Positions 7,991 to 11,354 of a DNA stretch of 11,354 nucleotides are shown in pieces (positions within the stretch are counted from its first letter, which is position 1; each line of letters begins with the position of its first letter). Origin of the DNA: Cephalothrix spiralis. Lineage: Eukaryota; Nemertea; Palaeonemertea; Archinemertea; Cephalotrichidae. The notes under the pieces were generated by a model. The model was given only the letters and a program-made list of their open reading frames with translations, made no database searches and was not told the origin of the DNA. The position numbers were made by a program, and so were the translations under genes. The stretch lies in assembly GCA_032353305.1 (NCBI GenBank), contig JAUCNG010375483.1, positions 1-11,354 on the forward strand. Reading direction: 5' to 3'.

Positions 7991-8499
7991 GAAAATATTT
8001 GACTGTGAATCAGGAAATTGCATTTTTTCTCTCCTTTAGTGTACAGAACCTTTATTCTACGAAAATCTTTGGAATAACTGTATATTATCTTTTTCAGATA
8101 CAACAGTTTATGACGAAAAAGAAGGAAGTAAGCTTTTTTTCGACTGATACGACAAAAACAAGTTGCAAGAGAGTTCACAATGTATTAATAGTGGAATTTA
8201 TGAATAATTAATGAAATTCCATAGAGCTGTAAGCTTTCTGAGTAGTAAGTGTACAGTTTGAGGCCATTTAACATAATGGCGACCGGAGGCCATGATTCTC
8301 TGATCATAGAATCTTGAGGTCGACCTGATGATAAATTGATCAGGACTAAGAAATGTCATGTATAATTTGCCTTAAAATTACCTACATTAGAGATGTTAAC
8401 AGTACTACCCTGAAGGTAAAAATGTTGCCTCCTCGTACTGAGTTTGAGTAGGACGTATGGTGTAAGAATACTATTTAATACCGTTTTAGCACTGTATGG

Positions 8500-8761
8500 G
8501 TAGTCTAATCATAGACCATAATAATTAATAACCGCGTATCTCAATCAGAATCGGAAAATGAAAAAAAAGCATTTTTCTGGGATCAAATTTAAAGGTTCTA
8601 GAAGAAATACAGAGTACTCTGTATTTCTTCTAGGTCGTCTTAATTTGATCCCAGAAAAATACATGATATGTTTCTGTCATTTTCCGATTCTGATTGAGTT
8701 CTCCCAAGATGGATACGCTGTTCCTTAGACCTAATTATTATGATTCTATGATTAACACTAC
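8500..8761. mobile_element. palindromic (fold-back) MITE
   Basis: A long inverted repeat centred between 8615 and 8616. The middle 36 bases (8598-8633) are a perfect palindrome with no loop. Outward, GGGATCAAATT (about 8579-8589) pairs with AATTTGATCCC (about 8642-8652), and CAATCAGAATCGGAAAATGA (8542-8561) pairs exactly with its complement at 8678-8697. At the outer ends GTAGT...AATCATAGA..CATAATAATTA (8500-8525) is mirrored at about 8731-8761. Between the inner and outer blocks the right arm has about 14 extra bases, so it is no longer exact. TGTATG is present just outside on each side (8493-8498, 8763-8768), a possible short target duplication. It has no coding capacity. Transcribed within the intron it would form a long double-stranded hairpin. 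I do not know the superfamily. Confidence 0.8.
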
Positions 8762-9244
8762 ATGTATGTAAGGGTCATTTTCAAATATCATTTACTTTTT
8801 TAAATTAATTTAGATTCGTTATTTTTTGCAACGTTTTAGCGACAATACCTTGTACCACTATATAAAGTAGGAAAATCTCAGAATTCTTTCCTTTTTACAT
8901 TCAAAAAAATTCAGTTGCTGGCAAAAGAAATATAAAATTTTATTTTTGATCTTTTAAAAAATCTTTGATCAATTTTCCCAGCTGCGGGCGGGAAAACAAT
9001 TTTTTAACAATTTTTCGATGAGCGATGGCTTGCTAATCCAATTATTAGAAAAGGACAGTTTTTTAAATAACCCTAAAGGTTATATAATTTTTTAAACATT
9101 TAGTCGAAAAAACAGGTGGCATGCAGTATAAAACTGTCAACATTACCAATTGAGAATAACTTATACAATAAATCAAAATCATTCTTACCCCTAAGTAATA
9201 GTTTGGTTCCTATAGTTCAGTGTTTTGGAGATTTTGACTGGGAA

Positions 9245-9444
9245 CTAGGCCTTTTTTAAATTATTTGAATTACGGATTTATTTTTCAAAAAACGAAAGGG
9301 CAAGGAAAAAAAATAAAAAAAAATATTTTTATTTTATTTCCAATATTTTTTAAAAAACCAATTAATTTTGATTTGTTTTCGATTTTTTGAAAAATCCGAG
9401 GGGCGGGTCTGTAATCCAAGTAAAATAATTGAAAAATGCCCTAC
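9245..9444. repeat. imperfect AT-rich fold-back
   Basis: CTAGGCCTTTTTTAAATTAT (9245-9264) and the following GAATTACGG and TTTTTCAAAAAACGAAAG are mirrored, with gaps, by 9379-9444 (CGATTTTTTGAAAAA, GTAATCCAAG, AATAATTGAAAAATGCCC). The centre (9304-9341) is itself a palindrome of GGAAA-A-rich and T-rich-TTTCC. The arms have many mismatches. It may be an older fold-back element, or partly a by-product of poly-A/poly-T composition. An independent exact stem ATCCAAGTAA (9414-9423) / TTACTTGGAT (9454-9463) overlaps its right end. Confidence 0.4.
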
Positions 9445-9541
9445 TAAAGATGGTTACTTGGATTTTAAAGTCAAAAGTGGGGCTTTTCTCAAAAATTGGA
9501 GCAGAAATCAGCAGAAATTATGAAATCGTGCAGCTTGGTCA

Positions 9542-9577
9542 ATGAACATACATGTAGTTATGAACATACATGTAGTT
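9542..9577. repeat. 18-bp tandem duplication
   Basis: ATGAACATACATGTAGTT is present twice in direct succession with no mismatch. It lies in the intron, about 125 bp before the acceptor at 9703, and each unit contains the recurring word ACATGTAG. Confidence 0.9.
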
Positions 9578-9703
9578 ATCTCATAATTCTAATTAAAACA
9601 CGAAATCTTTTGTGTTTATAACTCTACAATACTTGTCGTTAGTTTGTCTTATGAAATATTCATCAACTGATTTCAACAATTTTTTAATATTTTGTCATTT
9701 TAG

Positions 9704-9797
9704 GTTGGATGTTATTCTGAAGGAGGATGAATCATTCCCCGGCACAATTTCGGACAGAATCGAATATGATGAGGATTTTCTGGCCCAAGCACACGAG
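9704..9797 (+). CDS. second coding exon, acidic, family not recognised
   Basis: The best-supported coding segment in the window. It is preceded by a branch-point-like CTGAT, a T-rich tract and TTTTAG, and followed by GAG|GTAAGT. The first base completes the arginine codon begun at 7549-7550. The next 31 codons read LDVILKEDESFPGTISD then RIEYDEDFLAQAHE. Ten of 31 residues are Asp or Glu. It ends in phase 0. GC content is higher than in the flanking intron, as expected of coding sequence. If the splice were ignored the frame would stop at 9819-9821. With the first exon it gives 60 residues, clearly an incomplete protein. I do not recognise a domain and do not assign a function. The remaining exons should lie to the right, perhaps beyond the window. 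Confidence 0.7.
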
Positions 9798-10330
9798 GTA
9801 AGTGATTACGTCAATAAATAGGCGATATTAGCAGTGTCAGCCACTATGACATTTAATGCAAGTGTCATCAAGGAGAAATTTCAGGAAAAAGATAAGATAA
9901 TATTGATCTTTTCATTTAGACAAACAAAAGCTCGTCGTTTGGGATGTTCAAATGGCTATCATTGATACATCAGTAAATTACCATTACTGTGTAGCAGAGT
10001 TCCGGAAATAAAAGGCCTTTAGGGTGGAAGCGGAAGTTTGTCATTGTTTGCTTGAATGTAAACATCGCTTCAAACAAACGTCACTTCACTCAGTTCGCCT
10101 AGGTGTCCTACTTTTTGGTACTCTGAAAATTAAGAGCTAGCGGCGCGCCCCTGCGATCCTCGTTCCTAATCCGAATCGCGTAGGCTTTAAAATATCAAAA
10201 TTTGTTTTGATATAAACTCTAGGTCCGCAGAGTAACTTTTTGGATACCTGGCCTACTATGTCTTTTTTAGATTCGGCAATTTAGACCAGAGAAAATTTCT
10301 GTTTATCTTTAGTCGTGTATAAATAGCACT
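9798..10330 (+). other. intron or 3' flank after the second exon
   Basis: The stretch starts with GTAAGTGATTACG. It contains two GGAA-type words in purine-rich context (CCGGAAATA at about 10003, GCGGAAGTT at about 10030), a CpG-rich patch GCGGCGCGCCCC (10140-10151), and a perfect 9-bp hairpin with a 4-base loop, ATATCAAAA-TTTG-TTTTGATAT (10192-10213). No complete internal exon was found; the possible terminal exon is listed separately. Confidence 0.4.
10271..10312 (+). CDS. possible terminal exon (13 codons and stop)
   Basis: A good acceptor TATGTCTTTTTTAG ends at 10270. Reading in phase 0, the phase in which the exon at 9704-9797 ends, gives IRQFRPEKISVYL then TAG at 10310-10312. It would complete a 73-residue protein. 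Support is thin: it is short, has no nearby AATAAA (a SINE begins 18 bp after the stop), and an acceptor-plus-open-frame of this size arises by chance fairly often. Confidence 0.2.
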   Translation: MRQFRPEKISVYL

Positions 10331-10645
10331 TGTGGCTCGGTGACAAGGTGGTAGAGTGTCGGCATCTGAATCCGGAGGTCTCGTGTTCGAGAACCAACTC
10401 AACACTACTTTCCATCGGGAAGAACCTTGGGCAAGTTCTTCAGCGTACTGCCTCCCGGTTGGCTCGGTCAGGTTAAATACGTGGAGTGGGACGCGGTTAA
10501 CCCGACTGCTAATCGGTATGTAGAAAATTAATTAGAGTGCGGGATAGGTCTACAGGCCTAAGGGTAAATGCTCATAAAGCGGACCGTCTGTGTCTAATTT
10601 GAGCCAGTCATCTGACACCCTCCAAATAAGATAAGATAAGATAAG
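10331..10645 (+). mobile_element. tRNA-derived SINE, copy 2
   Basis: Same family and orientation as the copy at 79-386. The head has a D-arm/A-box region (TGACAAGGTGG, 10341-10351, then TAGAGTG) and a B-box TGTTCGAGAAC (10384-10394). The 27-base block at 10422-10448 and the 24-base block at 10471-10494 are identical to copy 1. The tail is four to five units of ATAAG (10625-10645), a pentamer tail like those of SINEs mobilised by LINEs that recognise short 3' repeats rather than poly(A). It carries about 20 bases near 10517-10540 that are absent from copy 1. No clear target duplication is seen. Confidence 0.8.
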
Positions 10646-11354
10646 GATCATATCTGTTAATTGTATTTCGAAAAGATATAGATAGATGTTTCGTAGAATT
10701 GAAATCTTGATTGACCTGACAGTCAATTCGGGTCAAAAATATGTAAATTTAAAACTATTTTTTTAATGTAAAGGCCATCTATATAAAATAATCAAAATTA
10801 AGGTACCAGCTTTAACCATGCATCTTCGAGCAACACCTATATCCGATAGCGTAGGGATTGCGGCAATATCAATCAATATATTTCGAGTGCCAAACGACAT
10901 ATTCCCGTGAAACCCGATATTTTCTGATCCGCATTGTCCAATACAATAATAAGATACCATTTTTAGGGGCCCAGGGCCAATATATTTTTTTTTCGAAAAA
11001 TTGTTTTGGCCCCTGAGGCCCCAAAGCGCGCCCGACCCTTTCGAAAATATAACCCAGAATTTCAACAAGCTTTCCAAAAATATAAGCTATATATGATGCT
11101 CCATAATATTGTTCCCAAGCGCGGTCCTAATTTAGGAGTGTCCCCGAGATTCCATTTGCCTATTGAACATAAAAACTTGCCATAAAAACGTTCTGCCAAA
11201 ACGAACTAGTGCGTGCGTAGTGCAGATGCCCAAGACCAAGCTGTGCTACCCAGCCTCCCGATCGGAGTTCATTGCTCTCGATCTTTGGAAAGCTAGATCG
11301 CTTACCATTTAATTGTGCCACTGTGACACAGGAAAAAGAAATATATCCGATAAT
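10646..11354. other. no gene seen; unassigned, possibly repeat-derived
   Basis: No supported gene. A minus-strand frame of 104 codons (10763-11077) lacks an ATG at its left limit, has no recognisable domain, and crosses a small inverted repeat AGGGGCC (10965-10971) / GGCCCCT (11008-11014) around an AT-rich loop, which suggests non-coding repeat DNA. ATTGAC/GTCAAT makes a small hairpin near 10709-10726. The last 250 bases have somewhat higher GC content but no splice-bounded frame that I could support. Confidence 0.4.

Larger units (their letters stand above)
7551..9703 (+). other. predicted intron, phase 2, carrying several repeats
   Basis: The predicted 2153-bp intron begins GTAAGTAAG and ends with a likely branch point CTGAT (9667-9671), a T-rich tract and TTTTAG, 33 bases from the branch A to the acceptor. 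Both splice sites are near consensus and the phase agrees on both sides. Inside are a dispersed-repeat fragment (7795-7990), a palindromic element (8500-8761), an imperfect fold-back (9245-9444) and an 18-bp duplication. A second acceptor-like site, TATCTTTTTCAG at 8095, followed after 30 bases by GTAAGC, would bring TGA into frame at once, so I do not treat it as an exon. A small unlisted exon between the two called exons cannot be excluded. Confidence 0.5.

Noticed and set aside
8080-8130. Possible 30-nt microexon after TATCTTTTTCAG and before GTAAGC
   Set aside because: Joined to the exon ending at 7550 it reads into TGA within six codons, so it does not fit the gene model.
7795-8178. 127-codon minus-strand ORF
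   Set aside because: Its left limit has no ATG, one half is Lys/Phe/Ile-rich low complexity and the other is a dispersed-repeat fragment; no domain is visible.
10763-11077. 104-codon minus-strand ORF
   Set aside because: It starts at a TTG, has no known motif and spans an inverted repeat; likely non-coding repeat DNA.

Overview
This window looks like nuclear DNA of an animal, most likely a marine invertebrate. It is AT-rich, has no long open reading frame, and is full of short interspersed elements: tRNA-headed SINEs, hAT-like MITEs with duplicated target sites, and fold-back palindromes. The only convincing coding sequence is split by a GT-AG intron. The word ACATGTAG occurs six times counting both strands, and there is an AGCTCAC.../...GTGAGCT repeat end. 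From memory both are common in mollusc genomes, so a mollusc or another lophotrochozoan is a reasonable guess, but it is inference. Nothing suggests a bacterial, phage or viral origin.

Layout. 1-1100: a tRNA-derived SINE (79-386), a TATA-like site with a 12-bp direct repeat upstream, a doubtful 34-codon ORF, and two hairpins. 1100-2060: a fold-back element with arms made of 15-16 bp tandem units (1210-1621), then a 159-bp hAT-like MITE with an 8-bp target duplication (1891-2049). 2060-4450: two copies of one unnamed repeat, a 471-bp copy inside an 11-bp direct repeat (2277-2747) and an internally deleted copy of about 90 bp (4340-4429). 4450-6060: no gene seen, ending in a 400-bp hAT-like element with CAGTGGCGTAA ends. 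6060-7460: AT-rich DNA with an (AAAT)n microsatellite and a poly(A)-type signal.

The gene. An ATG at 7465 opens a short coding exon ending at a GTAAGT donor (7551). The next supported exon is 9704-9797, between a branch-point/pyrimidine/AG acceptor and another GTAAGT donor. The reading phase matches exactly across the 2.15-kb intron, giving 60 residues that continue past the second donor. The second exon is very acidic. I do not recognise the family. The intron holds a piece of a dispersed repeat, a 262-bp near-perfect palindromic element (8500-8761), a second weaker fold-back (9245-9444), and an 18-bp duplication. Downstream are a possible terminal exon (10271-10312), a second copy of the SINE in the same orientation (10331-10645), and unassigned sequence to the end.

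No multi-gene system is visible. The window is best read as the 5' part of one short-exon gene within repeat-rich DNA. Its main interest is that unnamed gene and several non-autonomous element families whose ends can be placed nearly to the base.
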